A stretch of 64,000 nt of DNA, taken from the NCBI GenBank assembly GCA_001730095.1, contig MDLF01000046.1, positions 1-64,000 on the forward strand. The letters run 5' to 3'. The notes beneath the pieces were generated by a model, which worked only from the letters and a program-made list of their open reading frames with translations, was not told the origin of the DNA and ran no database searches. Below, in pieces: positions 26,653-34,553 of this stretch (position 1 is its first letter; each line of letters opens with the position of its first letter). A program made the position numbers and the translations under genes. This DNA comes from Rhodobacteraceae bacterium (ex Bugula neritina AB1) (GTDB lineage Bacteria > Pseudomonadota > Alphaproteobacteria > Rhodobacterales > Rhodobacteraceae).

Positions 26653-27272
26653 GCAACATCATTACCGCCGCCGATGGCCATTACCGGTGCGCCTGGAGCG
26701 CCTCTGCGCCGGATTTCCTGCGTTATCATGACGAGGAATGGGGCTACCCGGTGGGCGACGACATCCGCCTGTTCGAGAAGGTCTGTCTGGAAAGCTTCCA
26801 GTCCGGCCTGAGCTGGCGGACGATTCTGGACAAACGCGACAATTTCCGCGCCGCCTTTGCCGGGTTTGATTTCAACGACATGGCCAGTTTTGGCGCAGCG
26901 GATGTGGACCGGCTGTTGCAGGACAAAGGCATCATCCGCCACCGCGGCAAGATCGAGGCGGTGATCAACAATGCTGCCCGCGCGCAGGAACTGGTGGCAG
27001 AGGCGGGATCTTTGGCGGCGTTTTTCTGGAGCTTTGAGCCGAAACCGGAGGATTTGCCCGAGCCGCAGACCGCCTCCACCAGCCCGGACTCCGTGGCGCT
27101 CTCCAAGGCGCTCAAAAAACGTGGCTGGAAGTTTGTCGGCCCCACCACGGCCTTTGCCTTCATGCAGGCGATGGGGCTGATCAATGACCATGCCCACGGC
27201 TGCATCTGCCGGAACAAGGCTGCAGCGGCTCGACTGGCCTTTACCGTGCCGCAGATGAAACCGGCGGCCTGA
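26649..27272 (+). CDS. tag: DNA-3-methyladenine glycosylase I
   Basis: 207 aa. Zinc and substrate residues are visible: CAWS near the N-terminus, YHDEEWGYPV, FQSGLSWRTIL (HhH region) and the C-terminal DHAHGCICRN. The enzyme excises 3-methyladenine from alkylated DNA. Translationally coupled to the YciI-like gene upstream. A perfect 10-bp hairpin follows 10 bases after the stop. Confidence 0.94.
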   Translation: MSNIITAADGHYRCAWSASAPDFLRYHDEEWGYPVGDDIRLFEKVCLESFQSGLSWRTILDKRDNFRAAFAGFDFNDMASFGAADVDRLLQDKGIIRHRGKIEAVINNAARAQELVAEAGSLAAFFWSFEPKPEDLPEPQTASTSPDSVALSKALKKRGWKFVGPTTAFAFMQAMGLINDHAHGCICRNKAAAARLAFTVPQMKPAA

Positions 27273-27281
27273 GAGCCGCCC

Positions 27282-27305
27282 GCGCCGGGCCGTCAGGCCC
27301 GGCGC
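27282..27305. repeat. perfect 10-bp hairpin between convergent genes
   Basis: GCGCCGGGCC, loop GTCA, GGCCCGGCGC. It lies between the ends of tag (+) and the UPF0173 gene (-). There is no T-run, so it may be a bidirectional terminator or a REP-like palindrome. Confidence 0.75.
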
Positions 27306-27320
27306 CACCCCCAACGGGAG

Positions 27321-27341
27321 CGGATCTGCCAGGCAGATCCG
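27321..27341. repeat. second perfect palindrome in the same gap
   Basis: CGGATCTGCC, A, GGCAGATCCG: ten paired bases around one central base, 15 bases after the first hairpin. Two adjacent perfect palindromes suggest a dispersed repeat unit. Confidence 0.75.
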
Positions 27342-27374
27342 GCGACGGGCGGGAGAGCCTCGTCTGGCGCCGTT

Positions 27375-28067
27375 TCAGATCTCGATCGCCTTCATCACTT
27401 CCGGCTCGGTCACCTGCACCCCCGGCAGCCCTTCGATCAGCTCCTTGGCATCCTGTTCCAGGATCGGGAAGCTCTTGTAATGGCAGGGAATGACCGTCTT
27501 GAAATCGAAGTACCGCTTGGCCGCATAGGCCGCCTGTTTCATATCCATGGTGAAATGGCCGCCCGCCGACAGGATGCCCACATCGGGCTTGTAGTAATCG
27601 CCCATCCACTCCATGTCGGCCATGATCGCAGTGTCGCCGGACAGATAGACCGTCTTGCCCTCGGCCATCAGCATGTACCCGACCTCTGACCCTCCGGTGC
27701 GCAGGCCGTCCTGGGTGTTGAACGTGGAGCTGTGCGAGGCCGGCACCATTGCCACTTTCATGCCGCCCAGATCCACCGTGCCGCCCTTGTTGAAGCCAAC
27801 AGTCTGCACCCCTTCAGTTTCGCCCCAATGGCCCATCAGGTCATATTGCCCTACCACCGGCACCTCCAGTCTCTTGGCCAGCGGCAGCACGTCCACCACG
27901 TGGTCGAAATGCACATGTGTCAGCAGGATATGGGTGGCGCCGGCAATCGCGGCTTCGTGCTGATCTTCGGGCAGCACCGGGTTGCCGCTCAGCCAGGGGT
28001 CCACCAGCAGCGTCAGGTCGCCAGTTTCGATGCGGAATGATCCATGGCCCAGCCAGATGATTTTCAT
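27375..28067 (-). CDS. metal-dependent hydrolase, UPF0173 (metallo-beta-lactamase fold)
   Basis: 230 aa, the family length. The metal motif HxHxDH is present (THVHFDH, about residue 50), with further ligands in PASHSS, SGDTAIM and IPCHYKSF. N-terminus MKIIWLGHGSF is typical. The substrate is unknown. Convergent with tag. Confidence 0.9.
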   Translation of the reverse strand: MKIIWLGHGSFRIETGDLTLLVDPWLSGNPVLPEDQHEAAIAGATHILLTHVHFDHVVDVLPLAKRLEVPVVGQYDLMGHWGETEGVQTVGFNKGGTVDLGGMKVAMVPASHSSTFNTQDGLRTGGSEVGYMLMAEGKTVYLSGDTAIMADMEWMGDYYKPDVGILSAGGHFTMDMKQAAYAAKRYFDFKTVIPCHYKSFPILEQDAKELIEGLPGVQVTEPEVMKAIEI

Positions 28068-28106
28068 AGGTTTTTCCTCCTGTTAAGCATTGTTTTGACC
28101 ACTGGA

Positions 28107-28490
28107 AGCCATGGCCCCCGGGTGCACTCCCCAGCCCAGGCTGCCAGCTGTTCAAGTCGAACTCGGCCTGCGTCAGCTCTGCGTCCCGCAAGATGGCGTA
28201 AGTATTGCCCAAAAACGCAGGAAAGTACCCCGTCATTGTGGCGAACAGTGTAGCGGCCGACAAAGCTGTAACTGTCGTGACAGACGCGATCCTCAGCGGC
28301 ATTGAAATCGGTGGTGATGTCTGCATCTGGCTTGACGCCGGTCTGGTAGGGAAAATCATCTGCGCCGGAGCCACCCGTCAGCACATCCCGGCCACGCCCG
28401 CCGACCAGCACTATGTCCGGGTCGTCCCCCCCAGGGCACGCAGGACATCATGCCGACTGCCGCCAAAGACCTTAAAACGGTTTGCCCCTG
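28107..28490 (-). pseudogene. decayed RTX (haemolysin-type calcium-binding) gene remnant
   Basis: On the minus strand, RTX nonapeptide-like segments appear in different frames: FGGSRHDVLRALGG, then after a one-base shift at a run of seven G, VGGRGRDVLTGGSGADDF followed by DADITTDFNAAEDRV. A further shift leads to a plausible C-terminus (ILRDAELTQAEFDLNSW). At least two frameshifts and no start mark it as a dead 3' fragment of a secreted RTX protein. The parent would have used a type I secretion system; none is nearby. Confidence 0.65.
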
Positions 28491-28645
28491 TTCAAGTGCT
28501 GGTCGAAGTTTTTTTCGCAGGGTGTTGCGGGGTGTTCGGAAAGCGCAAGAAAAATGGACCGCACCATCGCCTGTGGAAGCTTCGCAGGCTTGCGGCGCAG
28601 GCGGCACAGCGGTAAATGCCTAGCCAACACCAGATGAGGGTTCCC

Positions 28646-28933
28646 ATGTCGATTGACCAAAGCACCGCCGCCAAAGTGGCCAAACTGGCCCGGATCAAGG
28701 TCGAGGATGACGCTCTGCCGGCGCTGGCAGATGAGTTCAACAATATCCTTGGCTTCATCGAACAGCTGAACGAGGTGGATGTGACCGGCGTCGAGCCGAT
28801 GACCTCCGTGACGCCGCAGCGTCTTAAGCGCCGGGTTGATGAAGTCACCGACGGCAGCCAGCAGCCCAAGGTTCTGGCCAATGCGCCGGATGCCCGCGAA
28901 GGCTTCTTCGCAGTGCCTAAAGTCGTGGAGTAA
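28646..28933 (+). CDS. gatC: Asp-tRNA(Asn)/Glu-tRNA(Gln) amidotransferase subunit C
   Basis: 95 aa from the ATG at 28646 (GAGGG upstream); an earlier in-frame ATG at 28616 lacks a site. Typical sequence: [20 protein letters not shown] and [14 protein letters not shown]. It stabilises GatA in the GatCAB complex that makes Gln-tRNA(Gln) or Asn-tRNA(Asn). gatA follows after 5 bases; gatB is not in the window. Confidence 0.95.
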   Translation: MSIDQSTAAKVAKLARIKVEDDALPALADEFNNILGFIEQLNEVDVTGVEPMTSVTPQRLKRRVDEVTDGSQQPKVLANAPDAREGFFAVPKVVE

Positions 28934-28938
28934 GAGAC

Positions 28939-30426
28939 ATGAGCGATCTGAACAAACTGGGCCTGGCTGAGGCCCGCGACGCGCTGCGCAAAGGCGACAC
29001 CACTTCTGTTGAGCTGACCGAGGCCTGCCTCAAGGCAATCGATGCGGCTGATGCGCTCAATGCCTTTGTCCACAAGACGCCCGAAATCGCCCTGGAGCGT
29101 GCCAAGGCTGCAGACGAACGCATCAAGGCGGGCGATGCGCCTTCCATGTGCGGCCTGCCGATCGGAATCAAGGATCTGTTCTGCACCAAGGGGGTCGCTT
29201 CCCAGGCAGCATCCCGCATTCTCGAAGGCTTCAAACCCGAATATGAATCCACTGTCAGCCAGAAACTGGCCGATGCCGGTTCGGTCATGCTGGGCAAGCT
29301 GAATATGGATGAGTTCGCCATGGGCTCCTCCAACGAAACCTCTGCCTATGGTAATGCCGTCAGCCCCTGGCGCCGCGGCAATGACGACGCCCAGCTGACA
29401 CCCGGCGGCTCTTCTGGCGGTTCCGCATCCGCTGTTGCTGCCGACCTCTGCCTGGCCGCAACAGGCACGGACACCGGCGGCTCGATCCGCCAGCCTGCCG
29501 CCTTCACCGGCACAGTTGGCATCAAGCCCACTTACGGCCGTTGCTCGCGCTGGGGCATCGTGGCCTTTGCGTCCTCGCTGGACCAGGCCGGCCCGATGAC
29601 CAAATCGGTACGCGATGCTGCCATCATGCTCGAGGTCATGTGCGGCCATGATCCCAAGGATTCGACAAGCGCCGAACTGGCGGTGCCGGATTTCGAGGCG
29701 ATGCTGACCGGCGACATCAAAGGCAAGAAAATCGGTATTCCGAAAGAGTACCGCATGGATGGCATGCCGGGTGAGATCGAGAAGCTCTGGTCAGACGGCG
29801 CCGAAATGCTAAAGGCCGCAGGCGCCGAGATCGTCGACATCTCGCTGCCGCACACAAAGTATGCGCTGCCTGCCTATTATGTGATTGCCCCGGCTGAGGC
29901 GTCCTCGAATCTGGCACGCTACGATGGTGTTCGCTATGGCCATCGTGCGCTGCTGGAAGCGGGGGATGGCATCACCGAGATGTACGAAAAAACCCGCGCC
30001 GAAGGGTTTGGCTCCGAAGTGCAGCGCCGTGTCATGATCGGCACCTATGTGCTGTCCGCGGGCTTCTATGACGCCTATTACAACCGCGCCCGCCGCGTGC
30101 GCACCCTGATCAAGAAGGACTTCGAAGATGTCTTTGCAGCTGGCGTCGACGCGATCCTGACCCCGGCCACCCCATCTGCGGCCTTTGGCCTGGGCGAGAT
30201 GACTGAGGCGGATCCGGTGCAGATGTATCTGAACGATGTCTTCACCGTCACCGTGAACCTGGCGGGACTGCCGGGAGTTGCGGTGCCCGCGGGCTTGGAC
30301 TCCCAGGGTCTGCCGCTGGGGCTGCAGCTGATTGGCAAACCCTGGGAAGAGGGTGATCTGCTGAACACGGCCTATGCAATGGAGAATGCCGCAGGCTTTG
30401 TAGCCAAGCCGCAACAATGGTGGTAA
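28939..30426 (+). CDS. gatA: Asp-tRNA(Asn)/Glu-tRNA(Gln) amidotransferase subunit A
   Basis: 495 aa. Amidase-signature triad Lys-cisSer-Ser is visible: IGIKDLFCT (Lys), [10 protein letters not shown] (cis-Ser) and [11 protein letters not shown] (nucleophile Ser). It releases ammonia from glutamine for transamidation of mischarged tRNA. In an operon with gatC. A perfect small hairpin follows its stop. Confidence 0.96.
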   Translation: MSDLNKLGLAEARDALRKGDTTSVELTEACLKAIDAADALNAFVHKTPEIALERAKAADERIKAGDAPSMCGLPIGIKDLFCTKGVASQAASRILEGFKPEYESTVSQKLADAGSVMLGKLNMDEFAMGSSNETSAYGNAVSPWRRGNDDAQLTPGGSSGGSASAVAADLCLAATGTDTGGSIRQPAAFTGTVGIKPTYGRCSRWGIVAFASSLDQAGPMTKSVRDAAIMLEVMCGHDPKDSTSAELAVPDFEAMLTGDIKGKKIGIPKEYRMDGMPGEIEKLWSDGAEMLKAAGAEIVDISLPHTKYALPAYYVIAPAEASSNLARYDGVRYGHRALLEAGDGITEMYEKTRAEGFGSEVQRRVMIGTYVLSAGFYDAYYNRARRVRTLIKKDFEDVFAAGVDAILTPATPSAAFGLGEMTEADPVQMYLNDVFTVTVNLAGLPGVAVPAGLDSQGLPLGLQLIGKPWEEGDLLNTAYAMENAAGFVAKPQQWW

Positions 30427-30430
30427 GCAT

Positions 30431-30450
30431 CTGCTCAAGTAATTGAGCAG
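30431..30450. repeat. perfect 8-bp hairpin after gatA
   Basis: CTGCTCAA, loop GTAA, TTGAGCAG, 4 bases after the gatA stop. It lacks a T-run; it could act as an attenuator or mRNA end stabiliser before the lipoprotein gene. Confidence 0.6.
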
Positions 30451-30466
30451 AGCTGACAGGTACCCC

Positions 30467-31246
30467 ATGCGCGCATTCGCATCCTACGCCGCCGCAGGCA
30501 GCCTTCTGGTTATGGCTGCCTGTTCCCCTCAGATCCCCGACAGCGCCGCAGGCGTTGGCATCGACGGCGATCCGTTTGCGCCGCCGCCGGCCGCAGGGAC
30601 CACCATCAACGGTGATCCGCTGGTGCCGCCTGTGCGGGTGTCCACCGAAACGGTGCCTTCCCAAACAGGGGGTGCACCGCGCAGCAGCTCCACCATCACT
30701 GCAGCCGGCGCCTTCAGCGCCGCCGCAGCGTCTTCCAGTGACGCGGATATTGCCCGTGAGACAGAGGCGGCGCTGGCCGCGTCCCGCACTGCTTCGGCTT
30801 CCGCGGCGCTGGATGCGAGCCCCTCCAACCCGGCGCCGCAGTTGATCGGCAACGCAGGAATTTCGGACGAAAACGACTTTCAGGCGGTATCGTCACGCCA
30901 GTCCATCGAAAGCGATGCCGCGCGGCTGCAGCAGCAGCGGTCGCAGTACCAGCAGGTGCAGCCAACTGCGGTACCGCAAAATGCTGGCGATACGGGACCG
31001 AACATAGTGAAATACGCACTCAGCACCTCCAATCCCAAAGGGGTGCGCCTCTACACCCGTGCGGGCATCAACCTGCGGGCACGCAGCCAGCGCAACTGCG
31101 CCGAATTCGCGTCGCCAGATCAGGCGCAGATCGCCTTCCTCGAAAGCGGCGGCCCTCAGCGTGACCGCAAGGTGCTCGATCCGGATGGCGACGGCTTTGC
31201 CTGCGGCTGGGATCCGGCGCCCTACCGGCTGGCCGTCCAGAACTGA
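30467..31246 (+). CDS. lipoprotein with C-terminal excalibur-like calcium-binding motif
   Basis: 259 aa from the ATG at 30467. N-terminal signal with lipobox (LLVMAAC), a long low-complexity Ala/Ser/Pro middle, and a C-terminal motif with Cys, DPDGDGFACGWDPAPYR, matching the excalibur pattern (DxDxDGxxC). Located at the cell envelope. The stop overlaps the amidase start (TGATG), suggesting a shared role in cell-wall handling. Function is unproven. Confidence 0.8.
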   Translation: MRAFASYAAAGSLLVMAACSPQIPDSAAGVGIDGDPFAPPPAAGTTINGDPLVPPVRVSTETVPSQTGGAPRSSSTITAAGAFSAAAASSSDADIARETEAALAASRTASASAALDASPSNPAPQLIGNAGISDENDFQAVSSRQSIESDAARLQQQRSQYQQVQPTAVPQNAGDTGPNIVKYALSTSNPKGVRLYTRAGINLRARSQRNCAEFASPDQAQIAFLESGGPQRDRKVLDPDGDGFACGWDPAPYRLAVQN

Positions 31247-31908
31247 TGCTGCCGGATCAGCCAGACACAATCTGGCACCCCAGCCCAAACTTCGGGCCGC
31301 GCAGAGACGGCCTGATGCCGTCTCTTATCGTTTTGCACTACACTGCCATGGAAAGCGCTCAGGCGGCACTGGAGCGGCTCTGCGATCCTGCGGCAGAGGT
31401 TTCAGCCCATTACCTGATCGGCGCAGAGGGTACCGTCTGGCAGATGGTGGCCGAAGACAGCCGCGCCTGGCACGCCGGAGCAGGCGAATGGAAAGGGCAG
31501 GCGGATATCAATTCCCGTTCCATCGGCATTGAGCTCGACAACCGGGGGTGCCACCCGTTTGGTGCTGCTCAAATGGCGGCACTTGAGGTGCTGATGCGCG
31601 GCATCATGCAGCGCTGGAACATCCCGGCTGCGGGGGTCATTGGCCATTCCTGCATGGCCCCAGGCCGCAAATCGGATCCTGGCCCGCACTTTGACTGGGG
31701 GCGGCTGGCCCGCCAGAATCTTGCGCTTGGAACCGGGCACGGCTCTGTCCCGCAGGATGTCTCCGCTTTCGGTTTCCGCAAAGCTGCGTCATCCGCGGGG
31801 TTCACAGCGCCCGTGGATGACGCAACACTGCTGTCTGCTGTTCGGCTGCGGTTCCGCCCCTGGGCGTCCGGGCCACTGGAGCCTGCGGACTTTTCGCCGT
31901 TGGGCTGA
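31246..31908 (+). CDS. N-acetylmuramoyl-L-alanine amidase, AmpD/AmiD-like
   Basis: 220 aa, Amidase_2 domain. Zinc ligands and catalytic residues: His in LIVLHYTAM, SAHYLIGAEGTVWQMV, AWHAG, and His/Asp in GHSCMAPGRKSDPGPHF. No signal peptide is seen, so it may be a cytosolic AmpD-type enzyme recycling anhydro-muropeptides. Coupled to the excalibur lipoprotein gene. A dispersed repeat begins 8 bases after its stop. Confidence 0.9.
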   Translation: MLPDQPDTIWHPSPNFGPRRDGLMPSLIVLHYTAMESAQAALERLCDPAAEVSAHYLIGAEGTVWQMVAEDSRAWHAGAGEWKGQADINSRSIGIELDNRGCHPFGAAQMAALEVLMRGIMQRWNIPAAGVIGHSCMAPGRKSDPGPHFDWGRLARQNLALGTGHGSVPQDVSAFGFRKAASSAGFTAPVDDATLLSAVRLRFRPWASGPLEPADFSPLG

Positions 31909-31916
31909 CAGGTGAA

Positions 31917-31982
31917 TTTGCTTCTTTCTGGTCCGAAGTACCCCGGGGGAATTGGCCATAGGCCAAGAGGGGCAGCGCCCCT
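31917..31982 (+). repeat. dispersed intergenic repeat, copy A
   Basis: A 66-bp unit beginning TTTGCTTCTTTCTGGTCC, with a CCCCGGGGG core and ending in the hairpin AGGGGCAGCGCCCCT. An inverted, diverged copy lies at 48525-48588. Both begin immediately after a coding region. The unit resembles intergenic palindromic repeats I associate with roseobacter genomes. Confidence 0.75.
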
Positions 31983-32000
31983 GTTGCCTGCACTATCCGC

Positions 32001-32029
32001 TTGACGCCGGGCGCCGTTGTTCCTAGGCC
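32001..32029 (+). promoter_or_regulatory. probable sigma-70 promoter of rnpB
   Basis: TTGACG at 32001-32006, a 17-base spacer, then TAGGCC at 32024-32029. This places the start near 32037, exactly where RNase P helix P1 begins. The -10 match is weak, as is usual in high-GC alphaproteobacteria. Confidence 0.5.
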
Positions 32030-32036
32030 TCGCTTC

Positions 32037-32448
32037 GCACAGAAGGCTGGACGGCCGTCGGCGCGGGGTCAGATCCGCGCGGGAGGAAAGTCCGGACTCC
32101 ATGAAGCAGCGGTGCCGGGTAACGCCCGGGCGGGGAAACCCGACGGAAAGCGCCACAGAAAACAGACCGCCGGCCTCCGGGCTGGTAAGGGTGAAACGGT
32201 GGGGTAAGAGCCCACCGCGCCCCTGGCAACAGGGGTGGCACGGCAAGCCCCACCGGGAGCAATGCCAAATAGGGTCCCCGCGCGGGCAGGTTCCGGTTCT
32301 CCGGAAAACCGCCGCTAGGTTCGCTTCAGCCGAGAGGGACCGGGTTGGCAGCTTGAGCGGCGCAGCAATGCGTCGCCTAGATGAATGGCCGTCGATCTCT
32401 GTCTTACGGGGCAGGGGGGACAGGATCCGGCTTACAGGCCTTCTGTGC
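32037..32448 (+). ncRNA. rnpB: RNase P RNA (class A, alphaproteobacterial)
   Basis: The ends pair as helix P1: GCACAGAAGGC at 32037 and GCCTTCTGTGC ending 32448. Conserved cores are present in order: GAGGAAAGTCCGGACTCC (P4 5' side), CACAGAAAACAGACCGCC, GGTAAGGGTGAAACGGTG, and the 3' stretch CCTAGATGAATGGCCGTC with ATCCGGCTTAC. Length about 412 nt. The RNA is the catalytic part of the enzyme that trims tRNA 5' ends. Followed by rpmG. Confidence 0.96.
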
Positions 32449-32479
32449 ATAAATCCTTCGGGGAACGGGGCGAATCCGG

Positions 32480-32507
32480 TTGACTTGGGGGCTGAGGCGG
32501 GTAAAAG
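32480..32507 (+). promoter_or_regulatory. probable promoter of rpmG
   Basis: TTGACT at 32480-32485, 16-base spacer, TAAAAG at 32502-32507, about 62 bases before the rpmG start. It would give a short leader. Confidence 0.45.
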
Positions 32508-32568
32508 CCGGGCTTCAGATAGGAATTTACCGAGAGGCCCCTGCCTTTTCGGACGCAGGAGAAGCACC

Positions 32569-32736
32569 ATGGCGAAGCCGACCACCATCAAGATCCGCCT
32601 GAACTCGAGCGCGGGCACCGGCCACTTCTATGTGACCAAGAAAAATGCACGCACCATGACCGAGAAAATGGTCGTCCGCAAATACGACCCGGTTGTGCGC
32701 AAGCACGTCGAGTACAAAGAAGGCAAAATCAAGTAA
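32569..32736 (+). CDS. rpmG: 50S ribosomal protein L33
   Basis: 55 aa, typical of L33: [29 protein letters not shown] and [19 protein letters not shown]. It has no Cys pairs, so this is the zinc-free form. Ribosome site CAGGAGAAG. An open frame reaches back into rnpB but the ATG at 32569 is the real start. Followed by a terminator. Confidence 0.97.
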   Translation: MAKPTTIKIRLNSSAGTGHFYVTKKNARTMTEKMVVRKYDPVVRKHVEYKEGKIK

Positions 32737-32763
32737 GCTTTCCTTGCTGATTGATTACCGGAG

Positions 32764-32797
32764 ACGGGTCGTGCATTGCACGGCCCGTTTCTTTTTT
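32764..32797 (+). terminator. Rho-independent terminator of rpmG
   Basis: An 11-bp stem with one G-U pair (ACGGGTCGTGC/GCACGGCCCGT), loop ATT, then TTCTTTTTT. It starts 27 bases after the stop. Confidence 0.9.
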
Positions 32798-32932
32798 GAG
32801 ACCGCAGCCCCGGCGCGCCGGGATCAATTTTCGGAAAATGCTTCGCGGATTGCCGGCCGTGCTGGCGCCTTCTTGCCCCATTTCGAGCCTAACCTGACAG
32901 CTGTGGGTAAACAGACAGGCGGGTGAACTACT

Positions 32933-33349
32933 GTGAAGGTTTTATTGTTGTCAGTTGTGCTGGCCTTGGCCGCGGCGCCAGTCTCGGGCTTTTATGAAGC
33001 CAAAGTGGCGGTTCCGCTGCTGTCGGCTGTCAGTGCTGAGCCCTTGCCAGCCGGGACCGAAGCGCTCGTTCAGAAGACGTCAGGGCGTCAGGATGTTTCT
33101 GACATGCATGTGCGTTTTGGCGGGCGCAATCTGCTGCTGAATCTGGTCAGATCAGGTCGGTCCGGGATGGCGGTTCTAAGTGTCGCAGAGACCAGCGCGG
33201 TACCGGTCCTGCCTGAAATCGCAGAGACAGAGCTGCATGGACTAATGCGCAGGACCACCGGCTGCCGAGTTGAAGGCAGCATCCGGAAGCTGGCAGGGCG
33301 GCAGGGAATTTTGGCTATCTCCGCCGCACTGGACTGTGCAGGGGTCTGA
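32933..33349 (+). CDS. exported hypothetical protein
   Basis: 138 aa from a GTG. Begins with a signal peptide (KVLLLSVVLALAAAPVSG). The mature part has two Cys (TTGCRVEG, AALDCAGV) that could form a disulfide, and a beta-rich pattern (VRFGGRNLLLNLVRSGRSGMAVLSV). No family recognised. Ends three bases before the stop of an IS-truncated gene on the other strand. Confidence 0.6.
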   Translation: MKVLLLSVVLALAAAPVSGFYEAKVAVPLLSAVSAEPLPAGTEALVQKTSGRQDVSDMHVRFGGRNLLLNLVRSGRSGMAVLSVAETSAVPVLPEIAETELHGLMRRTTGCRVEGSIRKLAGRQGILAISAALDCAGV

Positions 33350-33351
33350 CC

Positions 33352-33470
33352 CTAGGCGCGCCACTCCGTCACAGTCAGCACAGGCGCCATTCCCATGCTT
33401 TGCATCAGCGCCGCAGAGGCGCTGTTGAACGGCGCATAGGTTGCCGCGATCACCGTGGCGCCTGCGGTTA
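33352..33470 (-). pseudogene. 3' remnant of a gene cut by the IS element
   Basis: 38 codons plus stop read in good coding frame (ATVIAATYAPFNSASAALMQ, then SMGMAPVLTVTEW) and end at the IS left terminus. The 5' part is not found directly beyond the IS: joining the flanks gives the stop of a separate small ORF first. So either a deletion accompanied insertion or the upstream part was lost. The family is not recognised. Confidence 0.5.
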
Positions 33471-33490
33471 GGCTCCAGACTCATTGATTT
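33471..33490. repeat. left terminal inverted repeat of the IS
   Basis: Twenty bases that match the reverse complement of the right end at 14 positions. Confidence 0.75.
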
Positions 33491-33914
33491 ACAGCCAGAA
33501 TAGAACTGTAGCAGCGAGAGCGATGGCCGAGAGGAATACCTTTGGGCATCTGTCATATCTGGTGGCGACGCGCCGCCAATCCTTGAGCCGACCGAACATG
33601 ATCTCAATGCGGTTGCGTCGTTTGTAGCGGCGCTTGTCGTATCGGACGGGCTTGTTGCATAACTTTCGTGCTGGGATACAGGGCTTTATTCCCCTGTCAT
33701 TAAGGGCTTCGCGGAACCAGTCGGCGTCATAGCCTCGATCTCCCAGCAGCCAGTCAGCCGATGGCAGACTGTTCACCAGAGCCCTGGCGCCCGTGTAATC
33801 GCTCACCTGCCCAGCGGATATGAAGAAGCGGATGGGGCGTCCCAGACTGTCAGTAACAGCGTGCAGTTTCGTATTCATACCACCCTTGGTGCGCCCTATC
33901 AGCCTGCCACGCCC
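33489..33914 (-). CDS. IS5-family transposase, OrfB (catalytic part)
   Basis: The free ATG-initiated frame is 129 aa (start at 33878), but the natural product is probably made by a -1 frameshift from OrfA at a run AAAAAGGGGGG near 33915-33925, continuing GRLIGRTKGG before MNTKLHAVTD. It holds the second catalytic Asp (LLGDRGYDADW) and the catalytic Glu (NRIEIMFGRLKDW) of the DDE triad, and a C-terminal hydrophobic end. Both frames are intact, so the IS may be active. Confidence 0.85.
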   Translation of the reverse strand, partial: GRGRLIGRTKGGMNTKLHAVTDSLGRPIRFFISAGQVSDYTGARALVNSLPSADWLLGDRGYDADWFREALNDRGIKPCIPARKLCNKPVRYDKRRYKRRNRIEIMFGRLKDWRRVATRYDRCPKVFLSAIALAATVLFWL

Positions 33915-34246
33915 CCCTTTTTCAACCGCAGGCTGGAAGCCGTGCGGTGCGCTTTGAGGTATGTTGCGTCAATCATGATGGTCCTATGATCGGTGCCCTG
34001 CGCAGCCAGCCCGTTCATGATCCGAGCGAACACACCCATATCGCTCCATCGTTTCCAGCGATTGTACAGTGTCTGTGGCGGCCCATATTCGCGCGGCGCA
34101 TCGGACCAACGTAACCCATTGCGATTTATGAAGATAATTCCACTCAGAACGCGTCGATCATCAACCCTCGGCTTTCCATGGCTCTTTGGAAAGTAAGGCT
34201 GAAGCCGCGCCATCTGCTCGTCAGTCAACCAGAATAGATTGCTCAT
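33899..34246 (-). CDS. IS5-family transposase, OrfA
   Basis: 115 aa from the ATG at 34246 (MSNLFWLTDEQMARLQPYFP, the usual IS427-group start). Contains the DUF4096 DNA-binding region and the first catalytic Asp in MIDATYLKAH. It terminates just after the slippery run where frameshifting would fuse it to OrfB. Confidence 0.88.
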   Translation of the reverse strand: MSNLFWLTDEQMARLQPYFPKSHGKPRVDDRRVLSGIIFINRNGLRWSDAPREYGPPQTLYNRWKRWSDMGVFARIMNGLAAQGTDHRTIMIDATYLKAHRTASSLRLKKGGVAG

Positions 34247-34300
34247 GTTATACCCCTGAAACTCACGGGTATGAATCACGCAGGCCGGATGACAGCAACC

Positions 34301-34320
34301 AAATTAATAGGTCCAGAACC
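34301..34320. repeat. right terminal inverted repeat of the IS
   Basis: Partner of the left repeat at 33471-33490; the base pair beyond it is the TA of the target site. Confidence 0.75.
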
Positions 34321-34553
34321 TAGGAGAACAACACTGCAGCTATGATGGCTGTAAGCACTACCGCAATGCCTGCGGATGCCAGTAGCATTAGAAACTGAAG
34401 CGCTTGGCGAGGCCGCGCACGTCCAAACCAGAAACTTAGGATGCCAAGCGATGGATCTTTCTCCCTCGCCTTGACATAAAGAAGGGCGAGGAAGGAGGTA
34501 TGAAGGGCTAAGAACAACCCGGCGAAAAGCTTGAATGCCATCGGCTCAAACAT
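34320..34553 (-). CDS. small two-TM membrane protein downstream of parE
   Basis: 77 aa. The start codon overlaps the parE stop by 8 bases (an internal ATG at 34541 is also possible). Two hydrophobic segments: LFAGLFLALHTSFLALLYV and a C-terminal helix LMLLASAGIAVVLTAIIA. The stop TAG is made partly from the last base of the IS; without the IS it would be TAA at the same codon, so the protein is unchanged. No family recognised. Confidence 0.55.
   Translation of the reverse strand: MFEPMAFKLFAGLFLALHTSFLALLYVKAREKDPSLGILSFWFGRARPRQALQFLMLLASAGIAVVLTAIIAAVLFS

Larger units (their letters stand above)
33471..34320 (-). mobile_element. IS5-family insertion sequence (IS427-like), 850 bp
   Basis: Two overlapping transposase frames lie between imperfect terminal inverted repeats (GGCTCCAGACTCATTGATTT at the left; its partner at the right end reads GGTTCTGGACCTATTAATTT on the opposite strand). 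A TA dinucleotide flanks each end (33469-33470 and 34321-34322), consistent with a short target duplication. The transposase reads on the minus strand. Confidence 0.88.
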
